This document shows, piece by piece, positions 8,074-17,016 of a stretch of DNA of 64,000 bases (position 1 is the stretch's first letter; the number at the start of each line of letters is the position of its first letter). Source of the DNA: Sphingobium sp. V4 (GTDB lineage: Bacteria; Pseudomonadota; Alphaproteobacteria; Sphingomonadales; Sphingomonadaceae); the NCBI RefSeq assembly GCF_029590555.1, contig NZ_CP081001.1, positions 2,824,001 to 2,888,000 of the forward strand, written 5' to 3'. Made by a program: the position numbers and the translations under genes. The notes below the pieces were generated by a model. That model did not search any database. It was given only the letters and a program-made list of their open reading frames with translations, and was not told the origin of the DNA.

Positions 8074-10083
8074 TCATAGTAGCGATCTGAGTTTATGTCC
8101 GAAAAGACTTCCAGGTTTCGCAAGCTGTTTCAGCGCCCGGGCTTCCAGTTGCCGTATTCGCTCACGCGTCACACCCATATCGCGACCAATCTCTTCCAGT
8201 GTCTCATCGTCCCCGGTGTCCATACCGAACCGCCGCCGCACCACCTCCGCGTCGCGGGAATCGAGCCGGGCAACCGCCTCGGCGATCGCGATCCTGCGCT
8301 GCTCGGCCAGAACGATATCGAATGCGTCGTCCGATTCATCGACAACAAGACAGGCATCTGCCCAGACTTCGGGATTCTCGATGTTGACGACCTGCTGGGA
8401 CAGCCCTTCCAGGCGCCTGAGGAGATCCATCCGCAATCCGCTGGCATCGGCGATGTCCGCGACGCTTGGCGGCCGGCCCAGCTGATCGAAAAGCCGGCTC
8501 CTGATGACCTCGACCCGTCTCAGGCTCTCCATGAAGTGGACGGGTAACCGGATCGTCCGTTCGAGATCATCTACCATTCGCGTGCATGACTGCCTGATCC
8601 ACCAGACCGCATAGGTGGCAAACCTGTTTCCTCGCGAGGCATCGAACCGTTCAATCGCGCGCAGCAGACCAGTACATGCCTCCTGGACAAGGTCGCCTGC
8701 CACCACATTGCCTTGCGCGTAGCGCGGAGCAATCCTGCGGACGAGGGCGAGATTGGCTTCTGCTATCCGGTTGCGGTCGCTCAGGTAGCGCGCGGTTGCC
8801 GAAGCAAGGTCCCCGGCGAGCAGGGAGTGGCCCTGCCGACGAAGCGCATTCTCCAGGCGGTCAGCGAGCTCAAGGTCCACGTCGACATCCTCAAAAATCC
8901 CATCTCCGGGTCGAGATGCGAGATCTGGTGTCCCAAGCAGGATGTGCGTGAGGGAGCGCGCCGGCCCCTCTGATGCGGAGTCGACATCAGTGCCCGGAAG
9001 CGCCTCGCTGTTGTGTACCGGGACTGGCACACCCGATCCGTCTGCAAGGCTGTCGCTTTCCCCGTCCTCGTCCCCGTTCGCGACCTCCAGGAGAATAGCT
9101 GGCACTTTGACGACCGCGTCGCAAATTTGCCTGAATAAATGGCGCCGGCTGCTCTCAAAGGCCCGGAACATCGACTGTTCCGCTGCCCGGTCGGGAACGG
9201 GTATCCGCTCAAGCTCCGCCGCAAACAGCTCGTCTGCCGACACCGACGCATGCAATGCCTCCAGAGCATCCCGCGCATCGGCGAGCTTCTCGTCGTCCGA
9301 GTGCGTCGGCGGGCGATCGCCAATCCAAGATGTTATGTCGGCCTCGAACCTGGATGCATCGATGCCGACACCGAGATCCTCCAGCAATGGCACGATCGCG
9401 CAATTCGCTTTTGCCAGCCAGCGATGTACGCCGACCGTCACGCGCTCACGAGCCACCGCCTTTTCGATGGCCCGCATCAGCCTCGGATCTGTTGCACCGA
9501 CGGATCGGTCCATCAACGGCAGTCGAACGCGAACATCTCGCCAGTCGGTGTCGGCATTCAGCACTCTTGCCGCCGTCAACGCTGTCTGGGTGTGCCGTAC
9601 TGCCGGGCGAAGCATGAGGTCCGGCACCGCCTCCTGAAATACCTCCTCAACTTCCCAGCTGTCTGGAGACCAGTCGGTCGCCTCCTGGTCAGAGCCACGC
9701 GCCTCTGCGGGATTTTTTCCTGCGATCGCCTCCGTTTTTGCCCGCTGGCCCGATGTTAGAGTGAGCAGGCGTGCGATGCGTGTGTAACCCGCCGCGTGCG
9801 CGAGATCGGAAGCGGTCCTGTTATCCGGTGCGGTCGAGGACGCATCCGCGCCCTCTGCAATGAGCAGGGTGCAGATGTCTTCCCTGCCGGCGGCCGCCGC
9901 AAGCATGAGTGGTGTCAGCCCGCGGGCGTCACGACCGTTGACAGGAGCTCCGCGCCGGATGTGGAGCAGCACCGAGGCGGTCGCACCTTTGAGGACCGCC
10001 ATGCGAAACAGCGGCTGCACCTCTCTCAAAGCGCTCGCCTGAAAAATACTCCCTGTCACCCTCGCGGCAATCTCACCGGTCAA
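8074..10083 (-). CDS. Ankyrin-repeat/sigma-70 fusion protein, putative alternative sigma factor
   Basis: The protein has 669 residues. Residues about 25-115 form ankyrin-type repeats (DARGLTPLMLAAAAG followed by LLIAEGADA). A middle region of about 300 residues is unassigned. Residues about 429-520 match sigma-70 region 2 (IAEANLALVRRIA, then FATYAVWWIRQ, then TIRLPVHF), about 520-565 region 3, and about 595-660 region 4 (EEIGRDMGVTRERIRQLEAR), the -35-binding helix-turn-helix. All parts needed for core polymerase and promoter binding seem present. The start is a TTG at 10083 preceded by a strong GGGGGAG site about nine bases away. It is the first gene of the operon continuing into AIPR and EcoRII-N, and divergent from the nuclease gene at 10230. 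Ankyrin repeats usually bind proteins, so the N-terminus may sense a partner that gates transcription; that is inference. Confidence 0.85.
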   Translation of the reverse strand: MTGEIAARVTGSIFQASALREVQPLFRMAVLKGATASVLLHIRRGAPVNGRDARGLTPLMLAAAAGREDICTLLIAEGADASSTAPDNRTASDLAHAAGYTRIARLLTLTSGQRAKTEAIAGKNPAEARGSDQEATDWSPDSWEVEEVFQEAVPDLMLRPAVRHTQTALTAARVLNADTDWRDVRVRLPLMDRSVGATDPRLMRAIEKAVARERVTVGVHRWLAKANCAIVPLLEDLGVGIDASRFEADITSWIGDRPPTHSDDEKLADARDALEALHASVSADELFAAELERIPVPDRAAEQSMFRAFESSRRHLFRQICDAVVKVPAILLEVANGDEDGESDSLADGSGVPVPVHNSEALPGTDVDSASEGPARSLTHILLGTPDLASRPGDGIFEDVDVDLELADRLENALRRQGHSLLAGDLASATARYLSDRNRIAEANLALVRRIAPRYAQGNVVAGDLVQEACTGLLRAIERFDASRGNRFATYAVWWIRQSCTRMVDDLERTIRLPVHFMESLRRVEVIRSRLFDQLGRPPSVADIADASGLRMDLLRRLEGLSQQVVNIENPEVWADACLVVDESDDAFDIVLAEQRRIAIAEAVARLDSRDAEVVRRRFGMDTGDDETLEEIGRDMGVTRERIRQLEARALKQLAKPGSLFGHKLRSLL

Positions 10084-10134
10084 TCTGCCTTACTCCCCCC
10101 ACAGGCATCGTCAGCGTAGCCTTTTCACATTGCG

Positions 10135-10149
10135 GGTAAACACTTTACC
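10135..10149. promoter_or_regulatory. Inverted repeat in the divergent promoter of the sigma operon and the nuclease gene
   Basis: GGTAAA at 10135-10140 and TTTACC at 10144-10149 form a perfect six-base inverted repeat around CAC, in the 146-base gap between two divergent genes. Position and symmetry suit an operator or sigma-specific control element; no regulator is identified. Confidence 0.4.
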
Positions 10150-10229
10150 TCAATATCTGGACGAACTGCGTGCGTCGGCCGGGTCATTTGCGACATGCCT
10201 CTGCAGTCTGGACTGAAGGATGAAATGCC

Positions 10230-11786
10230 GTGGGTTGGTGGAATGAGGATGCGGGGGAGCGGTTCTGGCTCGAGCTGACCGATCGGGAGGATATCGGTGT
10301 GGATCTGCGAGCGCCGGTCTCGAACAGTGCCGGACGAGCCGACTGGCGCTACGCGTTGTTTCGCGAAGCATCGGCTGGTGACGTAGTGTTTCATTACGAT
10401 GGCAAGGCCGACGCCATTACCTCCTTGTCTACGATCGCTGGACCGGCGTTTGAACAGCCAATCGTCTGGGCCGCCCGGGGCAGCTATGCCCGTGAGCGGG
10501 GTGCGCAGCCCGTCGAGGTGCCTGGTTACGCCATTCCGCTTCGGGACCATCAGCAATTGCCGGAGCCCGTTACGCTCGAACGGCTGCGTGCTGCCAAGTC
10601 CGACCTTGTTGCGATGACCGAAATGATTCAGGCACGTCATCCGCGCAGCGCTCTTTATTTTCCATTTGAGCTTTCCGACAGGCCTGTTCGCCCCCTTCAG
10701 GGATATGCGTTCAAGTTACCTGCCGATTTCGTCGCGTTCTTCAAAATGGGCGCAGGCGAATCTGATCCGGCATTGTTGACTATAAGCTCCGACCGGAAGG
10801 TTGTCGCACCGCTCTACAGGCGTTGGCGCGAGGCCCTGCTGGATGGCGCCGTCCGCAGCGACGGCCTGTGGACACAACCTGGCGAGCGCTTCGTATTTCG
10901 GAACCAGGAGAACCGGACAGCGACGCGGCTCGGAAACCTGACTGCGCTTGGCGTGGATCCGTCGGGTCAGGACTGGGCGGTCCAGATAAACGAAGCCAAG
11001 ATTGCCGGAGATCTCGACACTACTTCTGCGATCGCGTTCGACGGCAAGGGTCGCGCGTTTCTGCTTCGGCAGGGCCGACTTTCTTCCAATGCGATCAGTC
11101 CTCGACCGATTCTCTACAAGGAGTTCGAAAGGCTGACCGGCCTCAAGCCCGCCCATGTCGTAAACGGCAACACGGCGATTGCGAGAGACTGGTATATTGT
11201 AACGCCATTGGACGTTGGCCCGGAAGAAATACGGCTGCACACAGCGCTCTTCATCGATTCCTGTGCGTCGGCCCGCAGTCTGGTCGGCAGGGACGGGAGC
11301 GAGCGTGAAATCGCTCTGGCAGCTGAGATCAACGCCGAGGATGAGGCTGGCGGATTTTACACGATGCGCTCGCGACCGGCTCTTCCTGAGCGACAGCTGC
11401 GCCGCCTGCAAGGAGAGGTTTGGCTGGCAATGGCGAGGCAATTGCGTGCCGCCGGCCTCCAAGTGAGCAAGCCGCGCCACGCCGCGGGTTACGAAGTTGA
11501 CGCGGAAATCTCCGGTGGGGCGCACCAAGTGCTTGTCGAGATCAAATCCGGAGCCAGCGCGAACGATGTGCATACCGGAGTTGGCCAGCTGCTACTTTAT
11601 CCCGCTCTGCTCCCGCGCTTGGCCGGACACCGACGTATCCTGCTTCTGCCAAAGCTACCGAAACCCGCCCTTCTGAAGGCACTTGGAGAGTGCGACATAT
11701 CGGTGTGTGCTTACCGCATCTCGGTCAAAGCCAAGGGGGTAAATGTGCAGTTTTCAACGGAGTTTCTGGAACTTTGCGGAGCCTAA
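10230..11786 (+). CDS. PUA/EVE-like domain plus PD-(D/E)XK nuclease-like protein
   Basis: The protein has 518 residues. The N-terminus (FWLELTDREDIGVDL, then DWRYALF and GDVVFHYDG within residues 10-60) resembles EVE/PUA-type modified-base-reader folds. The C-terminal 120 residues hold a nuclease-like core: YEVDAEI near residue 420, then VLVEIKSGA near 433, the D and ExK spacing of PD-(D/E)XK enzymes, followed by a conserved-looking helix with GQLLLYPAL. A modified-base reader joined to a nuclease would fit a type IV (modification-dependent) restriction enzyme. The start is GTG with GAAGGA about nine bases upstream. The gene's last four bases overlap the end of the convergent helicase gene. 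Confidence 0.68.
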   Translation: MGWWNEDAGERFWLELTDREDIGVDLRAPVSNSAGRADWRYALFREASAGDVVFHYDGKADAITSLSTIAGPAFEQPIVWAARGSYARERGAQPVEVPGYAIPLRDHQQLPEPVTLERLRAAKSDLVAMTEMIQARHPRSALYFPFELSDRPVRPLQGYAFKLPADFVAFFKMGAGESDPALLTISSDRKVVAPLYRRWREALLDGAVRSDGLWTQPGERFVFRNQENRTATRLGNLTALGVDPSGQDWAVQINEAKIAGDLDTTSAIAFDGKGRAFLLRQGRLSSNAISPRPILYKEFERLTGLKPAHVVNGNTAIARDWYIVTPLDVGPEEIRLHTALFIDSCASARSLVGRDGSEREIALAAEINAEDEAGGFYTMRSRPALPERQLRRLQGEVWLAMARQLRAAGLQVSKPRHAAGYEVDAEISGGAHQVLVEIKSGASANDVHTGVGQLLLYPALLPRLAGHRRILLLPKLPKPALLKALGECDISVCAYRISVKAKGVNVQFSTEFLELCGA

Positions 11787-14737
11787 CGTGATTTCTTGGC
11801 ACTTTCGCTTCCCCAGATCCTCAACTCTGCATGCCCGGCATCCACCAAGTATGAGTTGGCAGCCGCAAGCACCTCAGCAATTTTCTGCGCCGGCTTTGCG
11901 TTGGCTATGCCAGGCTGCACGACGATTATTTCGAAAGTCACCGGGTTTGCGGCAGCGAAGCCGGCAAGTTCACTTGCATCTCCCTTGATGAATTGCGCTT
12001 GCCCGGTTCCGGCCGAAAATCGCTGCTGTAGGCGCGCCACCAGACGCGGCATGTCGCACCAGATCAACCCCTTCACTGCTTGACCACAAACCTCATAGAC
12101 GTCGCCGACGCGGTTGCCTGGTGCAGAGCCGCCTGAGCCCTTGCAATGATAGAACCTCACTAAGGCGGTGCTGCCGTCGGAAGATCGGGAGAAGGTTACG
12201 AAATCCGCCGTTTCTCCGCTGCCGTGATCCCAATACACGACCTCGTGTTCCGCGCTTTTCAGCGTTCTAGCCAGATACCCTTGGATCGACGAATCCAACG
12301 CCGGACCATCCGCGAATTCGATCTGCACGTCGACGCCGTCGGCCTCCCAATCGATCGCCTCAATCAGTGAGACATCAAATGGCTCGAACCCCTCTGCAGG
12401 CGCCGAGTAAAGCGTTGTACCTGTGAGTCTGGAACCATTCACAAGCATGAAGTGCAGGGGGTTGTCGTTTAATAGATCGACAAGATCCTCGTTTGATCTT
12501 GCCCTGACAATTTCAGCGCGCGGCTGGGATTTGTCATAATATGCGAACAGCGGAGAACGTCCGATCTCGAAATTGATCCGGGTTTTCAACTCTGCGCCTT
12601 CGAGCAACAGTGACACTCGTTTGTCATCCGAATCCTCGACGACAAGTGAAATATCATTGATCGGATCTTGACGCCTTCCACTGCTACCCATGTAGGCGAG
12701 CATCGGCGGGTCGATGTAGAAGCTGCGATCCTCCCAGTCGGCCACCATCACCGGGGCAGGAATGGAGGAGACGCTCTTTCCTGTTTGCAGCAGATCGACT
12801 TTGCTGCCGGTCACTGCTGGCTTGCGGTCATGGAGCTTGCGCGCGACTTTCCCACACCACTCCAAAAGTTCAAACAAGCGCAGCGATCGATTACTCCAGA
12901 TTTTAGAAGCGCTGCTCAAGCCGATGGTGATCGACGCACCGTCCTCTGTCGCGGTGCCAAAGACGTGTCCACGATGATAGAGGCGCGCGTCGCCTGGTTT
13001 GATCGCCCCGTCAGCCCTTGGACCGGTAATCATCCGATAAGACTCCGTGGTGCTGGACTGCTGCCTATTCCGCATCCCGACATTGAAGAATTTCGCGCCT
13101 TCAAGGCCCTTCAAAGCCCGGTTCAGCACCTCAAAGGGCAGTATATTGGGGTCATAACCGACCATCGAGCGGACTACCCTTTGGTAGAGCCCGTCGCTGC
13201 GCTTTGAAGCACAAACGAAAAGCAGCTTCGATTTTGCGTCGTAGTAGAAGATGAAAATGTTGAATTCGACGTCGATGAGCCGGTCGTCGGCAGACCAAGC
13301 CACCCTTCCGGCGCGTCGAGTTACGAAAACGCTGGAGCTCGTCTGCCTACTGACGCGGCCGAACACGATCTCCCGATCATAACCGAAATCGGGCGCGGCG
13401 GTTATGTCGAACCCGTCCCGCAGTCGGAAAACCTTCACATGTAGATATGGGGTCAGCGAATAGAGCGAGAGATCGGACAGGTCCGGAATGGTCGCCGCCT
13501 GGAAGTCAAATGTGTCGAGGGTCTCTCGCGCTTCGACCTCCCGACGTATCCTTGCCTCACTGAGGTTAGGGACAATTTCGGCCCACACAGCGCCTGCTGT
13601 GTACAGCCGTTCAGCTTCGAGCTGGATAGCTGACTGTGGTGCAATGAAGGTTGCGTCACCGAGTTTGCTGCCCGATGTCCTCGCGAAACGACCGATGAAT
13701 TGAAGCGTGACCGCAAGCGACCGATGAGGGGCGTGAACGGCGGCGATCTTGAGTCGCGGCATATCAAACCCCTCACCAAGCATATTGACGCAGATGATGC
13801 CGTCGAGATGCCCTGCTTCGAGAGATGCCAGCGTTTTCTTCACTGTGCTGAGCGATTGTGCCCCATAGACAAGCTTGAGCCGAAGCCTCGTCTCGGCAGC
13901 ATAAATTTCCTCAAGCTCCTTGGCCCGCTTTCTGCTGTCCGTGCGTACCATCAAAAGATGGTCGAGGCCGGCCTTTGCATCAGCGCGGAACTTGATCTCG
14001 GCTGCTTGGGCAATGGCGACATCCTCCATGCGCTGGCGGTCACTACCGCGCGACGTAACCGCGACGGGCTGATAGTCGATGTGTCCGAATACTCGGTCTC
14101 GATATGCAGAGCGGAGGTCATAGGTGTAGACGAAGCGCGCCTTGATCTCCCTGTCGTCGCGCCTGAACGGGGTGGCAGTAAACAAGACCCTGCGGGCATC
14201 CGGAAAGTCAGCCAAAAGCATCTGCCACGTGATTGCCGGACTGTGATGCGCCTCATCTACCAGTATCAGGTCGAAAAGATCGGATGGCGGTTTGGGTATG
14301 CCGTCTAAGTGAGAGCTCACGCTCGGCACTGTGGCAACCACGACATCGAAATCCCGCATGACCTCCCAACCAGCAGGATCCGTAACCCGATGAGCTGTCG
14401 ACATTACTTTCGGCGGCTCGAGATCCTTAGGTAGTGCTGCGACCCGCTTGAGCACGCCGAGCACGGTAAAATCCTCAGCGATCTGCTCTCGGACGAGCCG
14501 ACTTGGCGTCAGTATCAACACCCGCTTTGCTCTTAACAGAAAGGCGCACGCCTGCAGCACAGCCGTTTTTCCCGAGCCCGTGGGCATGGTGACAATCGCG
14601 GGCTCTGACCTAGAGGTGAAATGCGAGCCGACCGCAAACAATGCTCCGCGCTGTGCGTCACGGAAACCATCAATGTTGTCGTCTTGGCTGGATATCGGAT
14701 ACGACAGTTTAGAGTAGTTCACTTCGAAGTAGGACAC
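11783..14737 (-). CDS. DEAD/DEAH-box SF2 helicase (984 aa)
   Basis: The N-terminal helicase core is complete: Walker A TMPTGSGKTAVL near residue 51, motif Ia near 75, Walker B VDEAHH near 158, motif III LFTATPFRR near 185 and an arginine-finger region ending FIGRFART near 350. About 600 further residues have no recognised motif. The layout matches restriction-type translocases in defence islands. The start is GTG at 14737 beside a G-rich stretch. Base composition is somewhat more AT-rich than in the gene cluster to its left, suggesting a separate acquisition. It converges on the nuclease gene with a four-base overlap, so the two may form a functional pair despite opposite strands. Confidence 0.82.
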   Translation of the reverse strand: MSYFEVNYSKLSYPISSQDDNIDGFRDAQRGALFAVGSHFTSRSEPAIVTMPTGSGKTAVLQACAFLLRAKRVLILTPSRLVREQIAEDFTVLGVLKRVAALPKDLEPPKVMSTAHRVTDPAGWEVMRDFDVVVATVPSVSSHLDGIPKPPSDLFDLILVDEAHHSPAITWQMLLADFPDARRVLFTATPFRRDDREIKARFVYTYDLRSAYRDRVFGHIDYQPVAVTSRGSDRQRMEDVAIAQAAEIKFRADAKAGLDHLLMVRTDSRKRAKELEEIYAAETRLRLKLVYGAQSLSTVKKTLASLEAGHLDGIICVNMLGEGFDMPRLKIAAVHAPHRSLAVTLQFIGRFARTSGSKLGDATFIAPQSAIQLEAERLYTAGAVWAEIVPNLSEARIRREVEARETLDTFDFQAATIPDLSDLSLYSLTPYLHVKVFRLRDGFDITAAPDFGYDREIVFGRVSRQTSSSVFVTRRAGRVAWSADDRLIDVEFNIFIFYYDAKSKLLFVCASKRSDGLYQRVVRSMVGYDPNILPFEVLNRALKGLEGAKFFNVGMRNRQQSSTTESYRMITGPRADGAIKPGDARLYHRGHVFGTATEDGASITIGLSSASKIWSNRSLRLFELLEWCGKVARKLHDRKPAVTGSKVDLLQTGKSVSSIPAPVMVADWEDRSFYIDPPMLAYMGSSGRRQDPINDISLVVEDSDDKRVSLLLEGAELKTRINFEIGRSPLFAYYDKSQPRAEIVRARSNEDLVDLLNDNPLHFMLVNGSRLTGTTLYSAPAEGFEPFDVSLIEAIDWEADGVDVQIEFADGPALDSSIQGYLARTLKSAEHEVVYWDHGSGETADFVTFSRSSDGSTALVRFYHCKGSGGSAPGNRVGDVYEVCGQAVKGLIWCDMPRLVARLQQRFSAGTGQAQFIKGDASELAGFAAANPVTFEIIVVQPGIANAKPAQKIAEVLAAANSYLVDAGHAELRIWGSESAKKSR

Positions 14738-14945
14738 GTGGCCCCCCGTATCATGTTTCCTCTATGTTCTTTTATCAGTTAGCCCGAAAATGTCAGCACT
14801 GGATTCTGGTTTTCGGAGCGGGGCGCTTGAAAATTGGATGCCAAAATCTATGAGCCCAATTTCGATGCGCCCCAGCAACTTTGGCGCCTGAATCGATGGA
14901 CATTCTGCAATACGGCCCGACTGTTCACGCTCCCTTCCCGCCGCC

Positions 14946-15743
14946 TTATTTAGAGATCATTGATCGCCGCGCCAGTAGATATGCCGCAAGGTTTGTGATC
15001 GATCCAACGACGAACAGTGCCTCCTCGAGGTCCGGCTCACCCTCTTCCCGGATATGCCTGCCTTGGTTTGAAACGATACCCCACATTGCCTCGGCCATTT
15101 TTCGGTAAGCGCCAGGAAACAAGTCAGCGCGCCTTTTGATGATGTCTCCCAGTGTGAGCTTCGTCTCGCCGCTTATTTCCCGTGCGAGGCATTCAATCGC
15201 CGCGCCGGCGTGTTGCATCCCACCTGAGATGTCAGGCAGCGGGCGCCGAGACAGATCGCGGTGCGCCTCCCGCAGCTCATTCGCGGACGTCTTCAATTGC
15301 GAGACGTCGAGGTCCGCGATGATATCGGTTGCGTGATCGTGTTGTGCAGTGGAGGCGACGACCGCGAAGATACCCGCCTCCATCTTCCAGCCAATGCTGT
15401 TTGCGCGGCAGGCTTCGTTGATGGCCCGTTCAAATGTTTCAGCCTTGTTCGGCCCGAGATATTGCTCTGAGTGAATGGCGGCGTATCCTGCCTCTCCGAC
15501 GTCAAAGACCCGCCACCACTCGCATCGCTCGATCATTGCCACCAAGACCTTGTCAACGATGTGGCCGGGCGGGCGGGGTAGAGCCGTTCCACGCTGGACG
15601 ATACCGATGACCTTGTCAGAGGAGATAACCTCGGTTTTTAACGCGCCGACAACGGCGTGCCGGAACGCCATCGGTGCATCGTTATGGACGAGCATCGCAG
15701 GTCTGAGGCCGAGCCGGCCTGAAAAGGAGTCGAGCTCACTCAT
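14946..15743 (-). CDS. AbiJ/HEPN-like abortive infection protein
   Basis: The protein has 265 residues. The C-terminal half (ISGGMQHAGAAIECLAREIS, then LGDIIKRRADLFPGAYRK and SNQGRHIREEGEPDLEEA) resembles the helical HEPN-type domain of AbiJ-like proteins, often an RNase or RNA-binding module of abortive infection systems. The canonical RX4-6H motif is not clear; only an RH pair in SNQGRHIRE is visible. The N-terminal half (residues 1-130) has no clear match. It is the last gene of a three-gene operon; its start overlaps the stop of the preceding gene (ATGA). Confidence 0.6.
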   Translation of the reverse strand: MSELDSFSGRLGLRPAMLVHNDAPMAFRHAVVGALKTEVISSDKVIGIVQRGTALPRPPGHIVDKVLVAMIERCEWWRVFDVGEAGYAAIHSEQYLGPNKAETFERAINEACRANSIGWKMEAGIFAVVASTAQHDHATDIIADLDVSQLKTSANELREAHRDLSRRPLPDISGGMQHAGAAIECLAREISGETKLTLGDIIKRRADLFPGAYRKMAEAMWGIVSNQGRHIREEGEPDLEEALFVVGSITNLAAYLLARRSMISK

Positions 15744-16294
15744 GCGCTGGGTGTCGCCCTGGGTTGCGCAGTGTCGGCACCTGCGATCTCACCTGTCATC
15801 GCTTCGCGCTTCGACACCGACCATTCCTGCTTGAGCAGTTCTTGGACCGAACGCTCGAGGCACGCAGCCAAGTCGGTGTGTGCCTCTTTCGGTGTCGCGT
15901 TGTCGGTCCATAGTTCGTCGAGGATGCTGTGCAGATCGCGGTCGTGCGGATGTTCGTCTCGGACCACCTGATCCACGCTGCGTCCCGCCGGATTGAGTCG
16001 TAAGACGATCTCTGCACGTAGCCGATGGACTTCCAGCAAATCCAGTTCTCTCCCCGCGCCAGACGCGCGCAGTAGCGATATCAGCGAGGCGGCGATCGCT
16101 CGCAGTTCTGACCGCCACGTCGCACGTTCCTTGGTGACGGTATCGACGAAGATTGCCTTATCGTTGATCGCCTGATCAGCTTGCGCTGCAATTTGGGCGA
16201 CGATTTCATTGCCCCTTGCAGTGATCTCAGCAATGAGTCGATCCGCTGCCGCGGAAATCATTGCGTGGCCATTGTCGGCCGCCGAATCGGACAT
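15740..16294 (-). CDS. Small helical protein of unknown function in the HEPN/GIY-YIG operon
   Basis: The protein has 184 residues, is rich in Ala, Glu, Arg and Asp, and has no transmembrane segment or catalytic motif that I recognise; most of it should be helical. I chose the ATG at 16294 because GAGGAA lies six bases upstream; an ATG at 16312 is possible but lacks a site. It sits between the HTH-GIY-YIG gene (39 bases upstream) and the HEPN-like gene (four-base overlap), so it is probably a partner subunit, such as an adaptor or inhibitor. Confidence 0.6.
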   Translation of the reverse strand: MSDSAADNGHAMISAAADRLIAEITARGNEIVAQIAAQADQAINDKAIFVDTVTKERATWRSELRAIAASLISLLRASGAGRELDLLEVHRLRAEIVLRLNPAGRSVDQVVRDEHPHDRDLHSILDELWTDNATPKEAHTDLAACLERSVQELLKQEWSVSKREAMTGEIAGADTAQPRATPSA

Positions 16295-16332
16295 TCCAGT
16301 TCCTCGTTTCATCAGATTGCCGTGATGTGCGG

Positions 16333-17016
16333 TCAGATCGTTTCCATGCGAACATTGAGTAAATCGTTGGCAAACGAGCGCACGATCAGAGCTTCGAATT
16401 TGCCGATCAGCCTGTTAGGCACCTCATAGGCGCTCGCATAGCTGGCGATGTGGTGGAGCGCGACTGCCTCCTTTTTGATCTTCATTTGCCCCCCGCCAAA
16501 TGTACCGCGCATGACCGGGTGATAGGCGCGCTTGATATTCTGCACTTCGCCGCGATCCCGGTTGAATGCGCTGTTCATCTCCTTCCACAGATTTTGTTCA
16601 ACCGCTTTGCCGGCATAGATCGCGCGTCCACGACTATCGTGGAAAATGTAGATGCCATGCGCTTCAGTCAGCCGCTGGCGCAAACCGGTCAGATAGCGAT
16701 TCTCCTTGCCCGTCTCTTCGTCTCTGGATGAGAAAAGGTTGCAGGTCTTGCCCTGCGAGGTCCAAGTCGCGTCGAGCTCGAAAAACTCCACGATCGGGAC
16801 GATCGCACTGTCGGTGAGACGGCGCTCGGCTGCGCGACCATGCTTCTCGATCAGCGTCGCCGTTTGGGTCGCGGTCAATTCCTTATCGCGGTAGGCGCGC
16901 AGTGCCTTCACCGAAATTCCGAGTTCGTTTGCCAAGTCCGTGTCGGGCAGGTCCGTAACGCCGCGCCGTGAGCGCACTTGCTTGGCAAACGCTTCGAGCA
17001 ACTCGGCTCCTGTCAT
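16333..17016 (-). CDS. HTH domain fused to a GIY-YIG-type nuclease domain
   Basis: The protein has 227 residues. Residues about 26-43 (LANELGISVKALRAYR) form a helix-turn-helix. GIYIF at 121-125 and AIYAGKA at 132-138 are the two halves of a GIY-YIG nuclease core (YAG for YIG), and a conserved Glu plus a C-terminal LLN (KFEALIVRSFANDLLN) fit the family's metal-binding Glu and final Asn. GIY-YIG enzymes cut DNA in homing, repair and restriction. The start has GGGGAG six bases upstream. It is the first gene of the three-gene operon ending at 14946, so it may be both the regulator (HTH) and an effector. Confidence 0.7.
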   Translation of the reverse strand: MTGAELLEAFAKQVRSRRGVTDLPDTDLANELGISVKALRAYRDKELTATQTATLIEKHGRAAERRLTDSAIVPIVEFFELDATWTSQGKTCNLFSSRDEETGKENRYLTGLRQRLTEAHGIYIFHDSRGRAIYAGKAVEQNLWKEMNSAFNRDRGEVQNIKRAYHPVMRGTFGGGQMKIKKEAVALHHIASYASAYEVPNRLIGKFEALIVRSFANDLLNVRMETI

